Shown: positions 34,313 through 43,940, counted from the first letter of the stretch. The stretch: 64,000 bases of DNA from Flavobacteriales bacterium (GCA_017795025.1 CP051243.1:1178001-1242000); one strand, 5' to 3'. Numbers and translations: made by a program. Notes: generated from the letters alone by a model not told the origin.

Positions 34313-36700
34313 TTGAATTTACGCTCCCTTCTACTCTGCGGCCTTAGTCTATTGAGCCTAAGCACTTTCGCTCAAAAAGGAATTATAAAAGGTCGGGTAT
34401 ACGACGAAATAAATAACGAAGCCCTACCCTTTGCCAATGTTTTTATCGAGGGCACAACTACCGGAACAACCACCGATATCGACGGGAATTACACTTTGGA
34501 ACTGGAGCCTGGGCTTTATAATGTAACTGCTTCCTTTGTGGGCTATACCAATCGAACCGAATATGAGGTTCAGGTAAGTCCTTCTCGCCCTGTAGTTATT
34601 GACTTTGCCCTGAGTGAAAGCAGTCAGACCCTAGCCGAAGTAGAAGTAACCGCCCAAGATCGCATCACGCGTAAGGTGGAAAACCCGGTTTCAGTTAGTA
34701 CCCTGGGTATTAATGAGATTCAACGAAACCCCGGCGGTAACCAGGATATTTCCTTGGTGATTCAATCTTTACCCGGGGTAGCTTCTACCCCCAATTTCAG
34801 GAACGACATCATTATCCGAGGCGGGGCTCCAAATGAGAATAGCTTTTTTTTAGATGGTATCGAAATTCCTTCCATCAACCACTTTGCTACCCAAGGAAGC
34901 TCCGGTGGTCCGGTGGGATTGTTAAACGTGAACTTCATCCGTGAGGTGGATTTATACACCTCTGGCTTCCCGATGGAAAAGGCCAATGCTTTGAGCTCCG
35001 TGCTTGACATCAAACTTAAAGATGGTCGTAGTGATAAAATTGGCGGAATCTTCCAGGTTGGGGCCTCGGAGGTAGGCTTAACTTTGGAGGGGCCCATTAA
35101 CGAGAAAACCACCTTTTTGGCTTCAGCCCGTAGATCTTACTTGCAGTTTCTATTCTCGGTTTTAGAGCTCCCTTTCCTCCCCACCTACAACGATTTTCAG
35201 TATAAAATCAAACATAAGTTTGACGATAAAAACCAATTGACCTTGATTGGCTTAGGGGCCATCGACCAGTTTAAACTAAACCTCGAAGCTAATGAAACGG
35301 AGGTGCAGCAATTTCAATTGGCCTTTTTACCGGTTAACGAACAATGGAATTACAGCGTAGGCGCCAAGTTTACTCACTTTGGCGAAAACTCTTACACCAA
35401 CTTCATCCTCAGTCGATTCATGCTTAACAATACTGCCTTTAAGTTTGAAAACAATGATGAAGAAAACGGTCAGCAGCTATTAGATTACCAGAGTCGCGAA
35501 ATTGAAAACAAACTCCGAATCGAGAACTTTCGTCGTAGTGGCGGCTGGCGTTTAACCAATGGCTTTGGTTTTGAAGAGGTGAAATACATTACTTCCGAGC
35601 TCGATTTACGTGTGGCACCTGGAGCAGCACCTCGGAACTACGAAACCGACTTGCGATTATTCCAATACTTTGTATTTAGCAATGCCAATCGGAGTTTCTT
35701 TGATGAGAAGCTCAATTTAAACTTAGGCTTGCGCCTAGATGGTAATACCTTTAATGCGCAAACCGCCAATCCCCTCAATCAGCTTTCGCCAAAAATTGCC
35801 CTGACCTATAATATCAATTCCGATTGGAGCTTAACGGCAAATTACTCCATTTATAACCAGCTTCCTCCATACACAACTCTTGGTTTTAGAGATACCGCGG
35901 GCACTTTGGTTAATGAGGATTTAGAATACATCTCTACCCAGCATTTGGTGGCTGGTTTCGCTTATTACCTGCCCTTTAATGCTAAAATTAGCGTAGAAGG
36001 ATTCTATAAGATTTACGACAACTACCCCTTCCTAACGGAGCGAGGCATCACCTTGGCCAATTTGGGAAGTGATTTTGGAGTTATTGGCAATGAGCCCGCT
36101 GTTTCTTCGGCTCGCGGACGGGCGCGTGGAATTGAATTCCTTTACCAGCAAAAACTTTATGATGGCTGGTTTGGCACCTTGGCCTATACCTTGGTGAAAT
36201 CGGAGTTTGAAGATGCCAATGGGGATCTGGTGCCTTCTTCTTGGGACAATCAAAATATAATTACCCTTACCGGAGGAAAGAAATTCGGTAAGAATTGGGA
36301 GCTAGGGGTACAGTATCAATTCTTAGGTGGCGCCCCTTACACGCCTACCGATATCGCCACGAGCTCCTTGGTACAAGTGTATAATGTAAATCGCAGAGGC
36401 CTGCCGGATTGGAGTCGATTGAATGAGGAACGCTTTGATAATTTCAATCGAGTAAACATCCGAATCGATAAAAAATGGTTCTTCGAAGCTTGGTCCTTAA
36501 ACCTCTATTTTGATGTGCAAAACCTATTAGGACAAAGTGTTGATGGGGAGCCTTTATTGGCTTTAAATCGGGATGACCAAGGGAATCCTATCATCCTTAA
36601 CCCGAATGATGCTCCTTCCCTACAACGCTATGACACCAAGCTTTTGGAAAATGGCAATGGCACCCGAATTCCCTCTTTGGGTATCATCGTGCAGTTTTAG
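34313..36700 (+). CDS. TonB-dependent outer-membrane receptor with carboxypeptidase-like N-terminal domain
   Basis: About 795 residues with the TTG at 34313 as start: it begins MNLRSLLLCGLSLLSLSTFAQ, a clean signal peptide, while the TTG at 34280 lies in a terminator. Residues about 23-100 are a carboxypeptidase-regulatory-like domain (GRVYDEINNEALPFANVF, GTTTDIDGNYTLEL), followed by the TonB plug (LVIQSLPGV, IIRGGAPNENSFFLDGIEIP) and a 22-strand-type barrel with a C-terminal aromatic residue (GIIVQF). Imports a siderophore, vitamin or carbohydrate, ligand unknown. No SusD partner is adjacent, so it is not a polysaccharide-utilisation pair. Confidence 0.9.
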   Translation: MNLRSLLLCGLSLLSLSTFAQKGIIKGRVYDEINNEALPFANVFIEGTTTGTTTDIDGNYTLELEPGLYNVTASFVGYTNRTEYEVQVSPSRPVVIDFALSESSQTLAEVEVTAQDRITRKVENPVSVSTLGINEIQRNPGGNQDISLVIQSLPGVASTPNFRNDIIIRGGAPNENSFFLDGIEIPSINHFATQGSSGGPVGLLNVNFIREVDLYTSGFPMEKANALSSVLDIKLKDGRSDKIGGIFQVGASEVGLTLEGPINEKTTFLASARRSYLQFLFSVLELPFLPTYNDFQYKIKHKFDDKNQLTLIGLGAIDQFKLNLEANETEVQQFQLAFLPVNEQWNYSVGAKFTHFGENSYTNFILSRFMLNNTAFKFENNDEENGQQLLDYQSREIENKLRIENFRRSGGWRLTNGFGFEEVKYITSELDLRVAPGAAPRNYETDLRLFQYFVFSNANRSFFDEKLNLNLGLRLDGNTFNAQTANPLNQLSPKIALTYNINSDWSLTANYSIYNQLPPYTTLGFRDTAGTLVNEDLEYISTQHLVAGFAYYLPFNAKISVEGFYKIYDNYPFLTERGITLANLGSDFGVIGNEPAVSSARGRARGIEFLYQQKLYDGWFGTLAYTLVKSEFEDANGDLVPSSWDNQNIITLTGGKKFGKNWELGVQYQFLGGAPYTPTDIATSSLVQVYNVNRRGLPDWSRLNEERFDNFNRVNIRIDKKWFFEAWSLNLYFDVQNLLGQSVDGEPLLALNRDDQGNPIILNPNDAPSLQRYDTKLLENGNGTRIPSLGIIVQF

Positions 36701-36731
36701 GACATCTGGGCAGTTTTTCTTTAATTAGAAG

Positions 36732-38135
36732 ATGCAAAGAAAAATTCAAGCGGAAGACTTTCAAAAAGCCTTCGACGCTTTACAGGGCCTGCCTCTTGAG
36801 CAAATTCAGTTTATACTAGACCGCAGTGAAATAAGGCATTACCCCCTCGATTCTTACCTTTTTAAGGCAGAGGAAGCAGCCGATAATATGACCTTCGTTT
36901 TAGAGGGACATTTTAAGATTTACATTCAGCGCCAAGGCAACACCAACTTCATTGCCGAACTGAATGGCGGAGATATTACTGGCCTATTGCCCTTCTCCCG
37001 CATGGAAAAGGCTCGGGCTAATGCCATTGCCACCGAAGAAAGCTGGGCCTTGCAGTTTCCGCGCTCCGCCATGCGCGAGCTGATTCAAAACAACTACGAA
37101 CTCACCGAAAGCCTGGTACACTTCATGACCGGGAGGGTGCGGAATTTCACCACCCTACAGCAGCAAAACGAAAGGATGGTGAGCTTAGGTAAGCTATCGG
37201 CCGGTTTAGCGCATGAGCTTAATAATCCCACCGCTGCCATTGGCCGCAGCGCTAAAGTCTTAAGCGAAAATCAAAAGGAGAATCTGCTTTTATGGCAAGA
37301 GCTTCTTAAAGGCAATCAGCCCTTGGAAGCCCTTCGATGGATACAACAACTATCGGCGGAAATACTTCAGGCGGAAGAAAGTAACTGGGGTATTTTGGAA
37401 CAACAAGAGCAAGAAGATGATTGGTTGGATTACTTTGAAGATCAAGGCTATGAAGATGGTGATGCCCTGATTGAATATTTAGTTTCCAAAAAATTGAGCC
37501 CTCAGCATTTTGATGCTTTTATGCAAGCTTGTCCCCTTGCCGAGCGAAAGCCCATTTTAGATTTGCTCAGTGCCTTACTACGTCAAGCTTCACTTTATGA
37601 AGATGTGGCTACGGCTGCGGAGCGTATCTCCGAATTAGTAGGCAGTATTAAAAGCTTCACCCATATGGACCAGGCTCAGGATAAAGGCATGGCCAGTTTA
37701 ACTTCCTGCCTAAACTCCACCTTAAAAATTCTGGATCATAAATTACGCAAGCATAATATTGATTTACAAAAAGACTTCCCCACCGACCTAGCCAAAATCC
37801 CTTTAAGAGTTGGGCAGGTTAATCAAGTGTTCACCAATCTCATTGATAATGCGATCGACGCCTTAAAGGAAGTGGAGCATCCCCAGATCAAAATCAGCAT
37901 CTTTATGCAACGCGACAATGCTTTTGTAAAGATTGAAGATAATGGCCCCGGGATACCGGATGATTTGAAGGCTTTAATCTTCGACCCTTTTTTCACCACC
38001 AAGGGAGTGGGTGAAGGCAGCGGCATGGGATTGGAAATTTCGCGCCGAATAATAGAACAACACGGGGGCAAACTGGAGCTGGAATCGGCTCAAAACCCTA
38101 CCATATTTAGCATCTGTTTACCAAGCACAGCATGA
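36732..38135 (+). CDS. Cytoplasmic sensor histidine kinase with cyclic-nucleotide-binding-like domain
   Basis: 467 residues, no membrane segment. N-terminal cNMP-binding-like domain (about 20-130; DSYLFKAEEAADNMTFVLEGHFKIY), then HisKA with the phosphoacceptor His161 in GLAHELNNPTAA, an inserted acidic helical region (about 210-250), and a HATPase domain with N box NLIDNAIDAL, G1 EDNGPGIPDDL, F box FDPFFTTKGVG and G2 GSGMGLEIS. Coupled by a 4-base overlap to the response regulator gene, with which it forms a two-component pair. The sensed nucleotide or redox signal is not known. Confidence 0.9.
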   Translation: MQRKIQAEDFQKAFDALQGLPLEQIQFILDRSEIRHYPLDSYLFKAEEAADNMTFVLEGHFKIYIQRQGNTNFIAELNGGDITGLLPFSRMEKARANAIATEESWALQFPRSAMRELIQNNYELTESLVHFMTGRVRNFTTLQQQNERMVSLGKLSAGLAHELNNPTAAIGRSAKVLSENQKENLLLWQELLKGNQPLEALRWIQQLSAEILQAEESNWGILEQQEQEDDWLDYFEDQGYEDGDALIEYLVSKKLSPQHFDAFMQACPLAERKPILDLLSALLRQASLYEDVATAAERISELVGSIKSFTHMDQAQDKGMASLTSCLNSTLKILDHKLRKHNIDLQKDFPTDLAKIPLRVGQVNQVFTNLIDNAIDALKEVEHPQIKISIFMQRDNAFVKIEDNGPGIPDDLKALIFDPFFTTKGVGEGSGMGLEISRRIIEQHGGKLELESAQNPTIFSICLPSTA

Positions 38136-39799
38136 AACAAGTTAAACCAATCATATTTACGATTGATGATGACCCACAGGTTTTAAGGGCCATTCGTTCG
38201 GATCTACGCAAAAAATACCGTGAGGAGTATCGTATCATCTCTACGGATAATCCTAAAGAAGCACGCGAAGCTTTAAGGGAACTCAAAAATCAGAATGCCG
38301 AAATAGCGCTCTTTTTGAGTGATCAACGAATGCCGGAGCTGGATGGGGTTAGCTTCTTAAATGAGGCGAAAACTATATTCCCAAAAGCAAAGCGCGTACT
38401 ACTTACCGCCTACTCCGATACCCAGGCGGCCATTCAGGCGATTAATGAGGTGCAGCTCGACCATTACTTGCTAAAGCCTTGGGACCCGCCCGAGGAAAAG
38501 CTATACCCGGTTATTGATGACCTTTTAGATGATTGGCACGCGAGTCACCGTCCGCTTTTCCAGGGCCTTCGAATGATCGGTTTTCAATATGCCCAGCTTA
38601 GTCATGAATTAAAAGACTACCTAGCCGGAAACCTTTTCCCCTATCGCTGGCTTGATGCCGACCAGGATAAAGATGCTCAAATCCTCATGCAGGAAAACCA
38701 ATTGGGGGTAGAAGATTTACCCGCTTTAATCTTGGAGGATGGAAGTATACTTCGACGGCCGCAAAAGGTGGAAGTAGCCAATAAGTTAGGCTTACCTACC
38801 ACCGCCAAAGCGGAGCTTTACGATACGGTGATTATTGGTGCTGGTCCAGCGGGACTAGCGGCAGCGGTTTATGGGGCCAGTGAAGGCTTAAAAACCCTTT
38901 TGGTAGAAAAACATGCTCCCGGTGGTCAAGCGGGAACGAGTTCCCGCATTGAGAACTACCTGGGTTTTCCCAATGGCTTAAGCGGTTCCGATTTAGCTCG
39001 CCGCGCTTTAAGTCAGGCCAGTCGCCTTGGCGCCGAATTCCTTACCCCTGCCGAGGTTGCGGGAATCCAAATCGCCGATCATCAAAAAGTACTCCGCCTA
39101 CAAGATGGCAAGGAAATCATCGCCAAGTCTTTAGTGATCTCAACCGGAGTAAACTATCGTCAACTCGAAACCAAAGGCCTTCAGTCCTTAACCGGCAGAG
39201 GGGTTTATTATGGTGCCGCCAGCACCGAAGCTTCGGCTTGCGAAAATCGACCGGTTTATATTGTTGGTGGGGGTAACTCGGCCGGACAGGCAGCGATGTA
39301 CCTTTCGCGCTTTGCCCAATCGGTACATATATTAATTCGTCGGGCCAATTTAAGCAGTACCATGTCGGCCTACCTAATTGAGCAAATTGCCGCTACGCCC
39401 AATATTGAGGTAGAACCCTTTAGCGAAATTGTAGAAGCGATAGGCGAAGAACAGCTAAGCAGCCTAAAAATTCGAAATAATAAGGATCAAAACATTCGTG
39501 AAGAAAGTGCCGCGGCGGTTTTCATATTTATCGGCGCTAAGCCCTATACCGATTGGCTACCGGAGGAAATTATTAAAGATGAGAAAGGCTTTATTAAAAC
39601 CGGGACGAGTTTAAATCAAGATAAAGCGGCCCAAAAACAATGGCCTTTAGAACGACTGCCTTTTAGCTTAGAAACCTCGGTTCCGGGCATTTTTGCCGCG
39701 GGTGATGTCCGTTCGGGCGCGATGAATCGAGTGGCTTCTGCGGTGGGGGAAGGAGCGATGAGCATTAGCTATACGCATAAGTATTTAACTGAAATTTAA
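38132..39799 (+). CDS. Response regulator fused to thioredoxin-reductase-like flavoprotein
   Basis: 555 residues. Receiver domain at 7-125 with phosphoacceptor Asp64 (LSDQRMPELDG), Thr92 and Lys115 (HYLLKPWD). A middle region (about 140-225) looks like a thioredoxin-fold remnant. From 232 on, a low-molecular-weight thioredoxin-reductase fold: FAD motif GAGPAGLAAAVYG, GGQAGTSSRIENYLGF, NADPH motif GGGNSAGQAA and FAD-binding AAGDVRSGAMNRVASAVGEGA. The redox CxxC is replaced by TEASAC (about 365-370), so ordinary thioredoxin reduction is unlikely. The output is probably a regulated FAD/NADPH reaction. Known as a fusion family; substrate unknown. Confidence 0.9.
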   Translation: MKQVKPIIFTIDDDPQVLRAIRSDLRKKYREEYRIISTDNPKEAREALRELKNQNAEIALFLSDQRMPELDGVSFLNEAKTIFPKAKRVLLTAYSDTQAAIQAINEVQLDHYLLKPWDPPEEKLYPVIDDLLDDWHASHRPLFQGLRMIGFQYAQLSHELKDYLAGNLFPYRWLDADQDKDAQILMQENQLGVEDLPALILEDGSILRRPQKVEVANKLGLPTTAKAELYDTVIIGAGPAGLAAAVYGASEGLKTLLVEKHAPGGQAGTSSRIENYLGFPNGLSGSDLARRALSQASRLGAEFLTPAEVAGIQIADHQKVLRLQDGKEIIAKSLVISTGVNYRQLETKGLQSLTGRGVYYGAASTEASACENRPVYIVGGGNSAGQAAMYLSRFAQSVHILIRRANLSSTMSAYLIEQIAATPNIEVEPFSEIVEAIGEEQLSSLKIRNNKDQNIREESAAAVFIFIGAKPYTDWLPEEIIKDEKGFIKTGTSLNQDKAAQKQWPLERLPFSLETSVPGIFAAGDVRSGAMNRVASAVGEGAMSISYTHKYLTEI

Positions 39800-39873
39800 G
39801 CCTTTAATCACAAAAACTGACAAGTAAAGAGGAGTCCAAAGTTCTAGTTTAGTGAAAACTAAAACGCATAAAG

Positions 39874-40038
39874 ATGAAAAAATGGATTCCTTTAGCAGCG
39901 ATTGCGCTTCTAGCAATGGCCTGCTCCAAAAACGACGATCGTGAAGTCTTACAACAAGAGCCCGAACCTATACCCATAGTAACGGATACCAGTAATGATA
40001 TCTCAATCAATGATGAAATCAAAGGGGGATTAGATTAA
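39874..40038 (+). CDS. Tiny lipoprotein, 54 residues
   Basis: Starts at ATG 39874 (MKKWIPLAAIALLAMAC, lipobox Cys 17) and ends with TAA at 40036-40038. After the lipid-anchored Cys there is a 37-residue polar tail rich in Asp, Glu and Pro (EPEPIPIVTD). No domain. It is followed at once by an intrinsic terminator (40043-40073), which supports a real short gene. Function unknown. Confidence 0.65.
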   Translation: MKKWIPLAAIALLAMACSKNDDREVLQQEPEPIPIVTDTSNDISINDEIKGGLD

Positions 40039-40042
40039 AGTG

Positions 40043-40073
40043 AAAAAGCGTCAATTATTTGGCGCTTTTTTTT
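40043..40073 (+). terminator. Intrinsic terminator after the tiny lipoprotein
   Basis: AAAAAGCGTCAA (40043-40054) pairs with TTGGCGCTTTTT (40059-40070) with one G-U pair, a 4-base loop and a run of T. It lies before the egtB start, so an open frame beginning at TTG 40059 in it is not the true start. Confidence 0.8.
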
Positions 40074-40118
40074 CGTCGTTCAGAATTGGGAAATTACCTT
40101 AGAGGCAAAGTATATTGC

Positions 40119-41285
40119 TTGAATCGACATTCTATTTTAGGCGATCAATATCAAAAGATTCGCCAACAAACGCTCCGATTAATGGAGCCCCTAAGTATTG
40201 AAGATTATTTGGCTCGGAGCAGTTTCGAAGCCAGCCCCCCTAAATGGCACCTCGGACATACCACCTGGTTTTTCGAAACTTTTATCCTTAAAAATCAATT
40301 AAACCAGTACCAGGTATTTGATCCTAAATTTGGTTACTACTTTAACTCCTATTACGAGTCCTTAGGTGATCGCCTGGCGCGGGAGGAACGTTCGAGTTTA
40401 ACCCGCCCGGCTTTAGCGCTTATACACGACTACCGTAAGTATGTAGATGCGGCCATGATGGACCTGCTCGCAAAAGAAGGTTTAAAGGAAGAGGTGCTTG
40501 ATTTCATCGAATTGGGCTTAAACCATGAACAGCAGCACCAGGAGCTTTTTTTAACTGATTTTAAAAAAGCCTTAGGTCAGCAAGCCCATGCACCAGTTTA
40601 CGACCCGCAGTTTCCTGAAGATGAAGTTCTAGAAGGTCCTCAAAAATGGATTGAGCTGCCCGAAGGCTTATACGAGATTGGGCACTCAGGAGCGGGCTTT
40701 CATTTTGATAATGAAGCTCCCAGGCATAAAGTGTTCCTACCAGCATTCGCAATTTCCAATCAGCTTATTACAAATGAAGAATGGCTCGAGTTTATGGAAG
40801 CGGGGGGCTATGAGAACCCACAATGGTGGCATTCGGATGGCTGGGCCTGGCGACAGAAGGAGAATATTGAAGCGCCCTTATACTGGAGCAAGCAAGAAGG
40901 ACGTTGGCAAAACTTCACTTTGGCTGGAATGCAAGAGCTTAAGCGAGAAGCGCCCGTGAAGCATATCAGCTATTATGAAGCGTGGGCCTTTGCCCAATGG
41001 AAGGGTCAAAGATTGCCCACCGAAGCGGAATGGGAAGCAGCCCAAGAGTTTTTGGATTGGGGAGCGCGTTGGGAATGGACCGAAAGCGCTTATTTGCCCT
41101 ATCCGGGATACAAACCTTATATTGGGCCTGCTAAGGAATACAATGGAAAGTTTATGGTAAACCAGATGGTGCTTCGTGGCGCCTCAGTAGTTACCCCCAC
41201 AGGGCATGCCCGCCCGAGCTACCGTAATTTTTTCCATCCTCATTTTCGCTGGCAATTCACCGGCCTTCGTTTGGCCAAAAAATAA
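40119..41285 (+). CDS. egtB: EgtB-like sulfoxide synthase (ergothioneine pathway)
   Basis: 388 residues from the TTG at 40119, the best start past the terminator; the open frame from 40059 begins inside that hairpin. Non-haem iron enzyme that joins hercynine with cysteine or gamma-glutamylcysteine and O2. N-terminal DinB-type domain with the iron histidines in WHLGHTTWF and NHEQQHQEL, then an FGE-sulfatase (SUMF1) domain at about 190-388 (FAISNQLITNEEWLEF, LPTEAEWEAA, YRNFFHPHFRW). egtD follows 4 bases later. Substrate (cysteine or gamma-Glu-Cys) cannot be read off. Confidence 0.9.
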   Translation: MNRHSILGDQYQKIRQQTLRLMEPLSIEDYLARSSFEASPPKWHLGHTTWFFETFILKNQLNQYQVFDPKFGYYFNSYYESLGDRLAREERSSLTRPALALIHDYRKYVDAAMMDLLAKEGLKEEVLDFIELGLNHEQQHQELFLTDFKKALGQQAHAPVYDPQFPEDEVLEGPQKWIELPEGLYEIGHSGAGFHFDNEAPRHKVFLPAFAISNQLITNEEWLEFMEAGGYENPQWWHSDGWAWRQKENIEAPLYWSKQEGRWQNFTLAGMQELKREAPVKHISYYEAWAFAQWKGQRLPTEAEWEAAQEFLDWGARWEWTESAYLPYPGYKPYIGPAKEYNGKFMVNQMVLRGASVVTPTGHARPSYRNFFHPHFRWQFTGLRLAKK

Positions 41286-41289
41286 ACCA

Positions 41290-42228
41290 ATGAACAGCTT
41301 CCTAAATGATACGGTACAGGGCTTAAGAGCCGCTGATAAATACCTACTTTCTAAATACTTCTATGATGAAGCGGGCGATCGGCTTTTTCAGCAAATCATG
41401 AACCTTGAGGAGTATTACCTCAGTCGCGCCGAGCGCGAGGTTTTTGAGCTTAATCGAAAGGCCATTTGCGACCACTTCCCTTCCGAAGGCTTCCGATTGG
41501 CCGAGCTCGGGGCCGGAGACGGGGTTAAAACCTTGGTCCTTTTAGAAGAGCTAATCAAGCAAAAACGCAATTTCACCTACAATCCTATCGATATTTCGGG
41601 TAATGCCCTCGACCTCCTAGCGGCCAACCTTAAAGCTAAATTGCCAGACCTAGCTTTTGAAGGTATGGAAGCGGAGTACTTTGAGGCTTTACAAAAGCTT
41701 AGTACCCAAACCGATCAGCCCCTAGTGCTGCTTTTCTTAGGCAGTAATATTGGAAACTTCCGACGAGATAATGTGGATGTGTTTATGGATAAGCTGAGCA
41801 GCAGCTTACGCCGAGGTGATCAGTTGCTCATTGGCGTTGACTTAAAAAAGAATCCTAATTTGATTCTCGGTGCCTATAATGATTCGCGCGGGGTTACCGC
41901 GGCTTTTAACTTCAATATCTTAAAAAGGATCAATCGGGAGCTGGATGGAAACTTTGATCTCAGCAAATTTCGACATTACAATACCTATGATCCGCATACC
42001 GGAGAATCACGTTCTTTCCTCATTTCCTTAGCCGATCAGGAAATTCACTTGGGAGCGGCCCAAGAAAGCTTTACGATCAATGCCTTTGAAGCGATTCACA
42101 CCGAAACTTCGCGGAAGTACAGCAAAGCCGATTTAAAGGACTTGGCCGAGAAACACGGCTTTAAAGTAAGCGCCGACTTTAGAGACGGATCAAATTTATT
42201 TACGGATCAAATTTGGGAAAGACTTTAA
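41290..42228 (+). CDS. egtD: L-histidine N-alpha-methyltransferase
   Basis: 312 residues from ATG 41290; the open frame runs back to 41206 inside egtB, but that part is the egtB C-terminus in another frame. Trimethylates histidine to hercynine, the first step of ergothioneine synthesis. SAM-binding ELGAGDGVKTLVLLEEL, YNPIDISGNAL and LFLGSNIGNF, and the C-terminal IHTETSRKYS with the Glu and Ser known to contact the histidine amino group in mycobacterial EgtD. Its stop overlaps the convergent symporter gene by 4 bases. egtA, egtC and egtE homologues are absent from the window. Confidence 0.92.
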   Translation: MNSFLNDTVQGLRAADKYLLSKYFYDEAGDRLFQQIMNLEEYYLSRAEREVFELNRKAICDHFPSEGFRLAELGAGDGVKTLVLLEELIKQKRNFTYNPIDISGNALDLLAANLKAKLPDLAFEGMEAEYFEALQKLSTQTDQPLVLLFLGSNIGNFRRDNVDVFMDKLSSSLRRGDQLLIGVDLKKNPNLILGAYNDSRGVTAAFNFNILKRINRELDGNFDLSKFRHYNTYDPHTGESRSFLISLADQEIHLGAAQESFTINAFEAIHTETSRKYSKADLKDLAEKHGFKVSADFRDGSNLFTDQIWERL

Positions 42229-43940
42229 GCCTTTGGACGTAGTACTGAGAAGAGCCAAGCAAAAAGGACTACGATACCACAGCCAATAACATTGTACCAG
42301 AGATATTCCACCTGCAGGTTGCCCAAGAAAGGCCATTTGTAAACTTGCGCGAAGTGGATGAGTAAGACCACGCTTTCGCCAATTAAGGCCGCATAGAAAA
42401 TACTACCACCCCGTATCTTTCTAAGGAAAAAAGCCACCAGGAAAATACCTAAAATGGTTCCGTAAAAAAGCGAGCCCAGTACATTCACCATTTCAATGAG
42501 GTTATCAAAGAGGTTGGCGGCCAGGGCAAAGCCTATCGCCAATAGGCCCCAAAATATGGTGAGCAATTTTGAAATCCATAATTGCCTTTCCTCGCTGGCT
42601 TCTTTGTGAAAAAGACGATTGTAAAAATCAATAGAGGTAGTTGTGGCCAAGGCATTTAGCTCGCTGGAGGTGCTCGACATTGCTGCCGAGAAAATCAAGG
42701 CGATAATTAAGCCCACCACCCCAGCCGGCAAGTGCTCCATCACAAAGTTTAAAAAGACATAATTGGTATCCTTTACCTTAAACTTTGGGTCGGCCTTTAA
42801 GAGTAATTCTTTCACTTCCGTCCTTAAGGCACGGTCTTCTTCCAGGCGCTTTAAAAACACCTCCTCACTAATGGCTTCTTGGCGGAAGCTGCCACTTTCG
42901 ATAGCGAGCTCAAACTCGGCTCGACCGGCTTGTAACTCGGAATAATTGTGATTGTAGCGAGCCTTAATATCCTTGAGCTCATCGGCATACTCGGTATCAT
43001 TTAAACGATTTAAAGCAACCTCATTAAAAAATACCGGTGGCTTAATGTAGAGGTAGAACACAAAAACCAATACCCCCGTAAAGAGGATAAAAAGTTGCAT
43101 GGGGATTTTAAGCAGGGCATTAAACATCAAGCCTAAGCGACTTTGACGTATATCCTTACCGCTTAAATACCGTTGCACCTGACTTTGATCGGTACCGAAG
43201 TACGATAAAGCCAAAAACAAACCGCCGGTTAATCCACTCCAAACCGTGTAGCGCTCATTAAGGCTAAAGTCGAAGTCTAAGATTTGCATTCTTCCAGCCG
43301 AGCCCGCCACCTTGAGCGCCGTACCAATACTGGTGTGCTCACCGATGCGCATCATCAATAAAACAAAGGCCAAGGCCATCCCCAAAAGGATGATTCCCAT
43401 TTGGAGTTTTTGGGTAATACTAACCGCTTTACTGCCTCCGGTTACGGTATAAATAATCACCAAAAAACCTACAAACAGAATGGTGAGTTGCAAGTTCCAA
43501 TGGAGGATGGTGGATAAGATTATAGCTGGCGCAAAAATGGTTAAGCCTGCCGCTAAGCCGCGTTGCACTAAAAACAAGAAAGCCGCCAGTAATCGGGTTT
43601 TTAGATCAAAACGGGATTCCAAATACTCATAGGCCGTATACACTTTTAGGCGGTAGTAAATAGGAATAATAAAAGCGGAGATAATCACCAAAGCCAGGGG
43701 CAGTCCAAAATAAAATTGCACGAAGCGTAAGCCTGACTCATAGCCCAAACCCGGGGCGCTTAAAAAGGTGATGGCACTGGCTTGGGTCGCCATAACCGAT
43801 AGGCCGATGGTTAGCCATTTCATCTCATTGCCGCCCCGCAGGTAATCGTTTAAATTTCGAGAATTCCGGGTACGCCAAGTACCATAAGCCACAATGGCAA
43901 AAAGAGTTCCGAAGAGTACAATCCAGTCTGTGGTGCTCAT
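42225..43940 (-). CDS. Sodium:solute symporter (SSS family)
   Basis: 571 residues with about 13-14 hydrophobic helices in the SSS arrangement. The first helices (WIVLFGTLFAIVAYGTW, NEMKWLTIGLSVMATQASAITFLSAPGLGY) and the motif GGSKAVSITQKLQ are typical. A hydrophilic stretch at about 310-370 is an extra soluble loop. Substrate not predictable; sugars, sialic acid or amino acids are family choices. It follows the PIG-L deacetylase and the 35-residue peptide in one minus-strand operon, suggesting uptake of a product of the secreted deacetylase. Confidence 0.9.
   Translation of the reverse strand: MSTTDWIVLFGTLFAIVAYGTWRTRNSRNLNDYLRGGNEMKWLTIGLSVMATQASAITFLSAPGLGYESGLRFVQFYFGLPLALVIISAFIIPIYYRLKVYTAYEYLESRFDLKTRLLAAFLFLVQRGLAAGLTIFAPAIILSTILHWNLQLTILFVGFLVIIYTVTGGSKAVSITQKLQMGIILLGMALAFVLLMMRIGEHTSIGTALKVAGSAGRMQILDFDFSLNERYTVWSGLTGGLFLALSYFGTDQSQVQRYLSGKDIRQSRLGLMFNALLKIPMQLFILFTGVLVFVFYLYIKPPVFFNEVALNRLNDTEYADELKDIKARYNHNYSELQAGRAEFELAIESGSFRQEAISEEVFLKRLEEDRALRTEVKELLLKADPKFKVKDTNYVFLNFVMEHLPAGVVGLIIALIFSAAMSSTSSELNALATTTSIDFYNRLFHKEASEERQLWISKLLTIFWGLLAIGFALAANLFDNLIEMVNVLGSLFYGTILGIFLVAFFLRKIRGGSIFYAALIGESVVLLIHFAQVYKWPFLGNLQVEYLWYNVIGCGIVVLFAWLFSVLRPKA

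Noticed and set aside
38132-39799. Calling the fused response regulator an active thioredoxin reductase
   Set aside because: The CxxC redox motif is missing; only the fold and cofactor motifs can be claimed.
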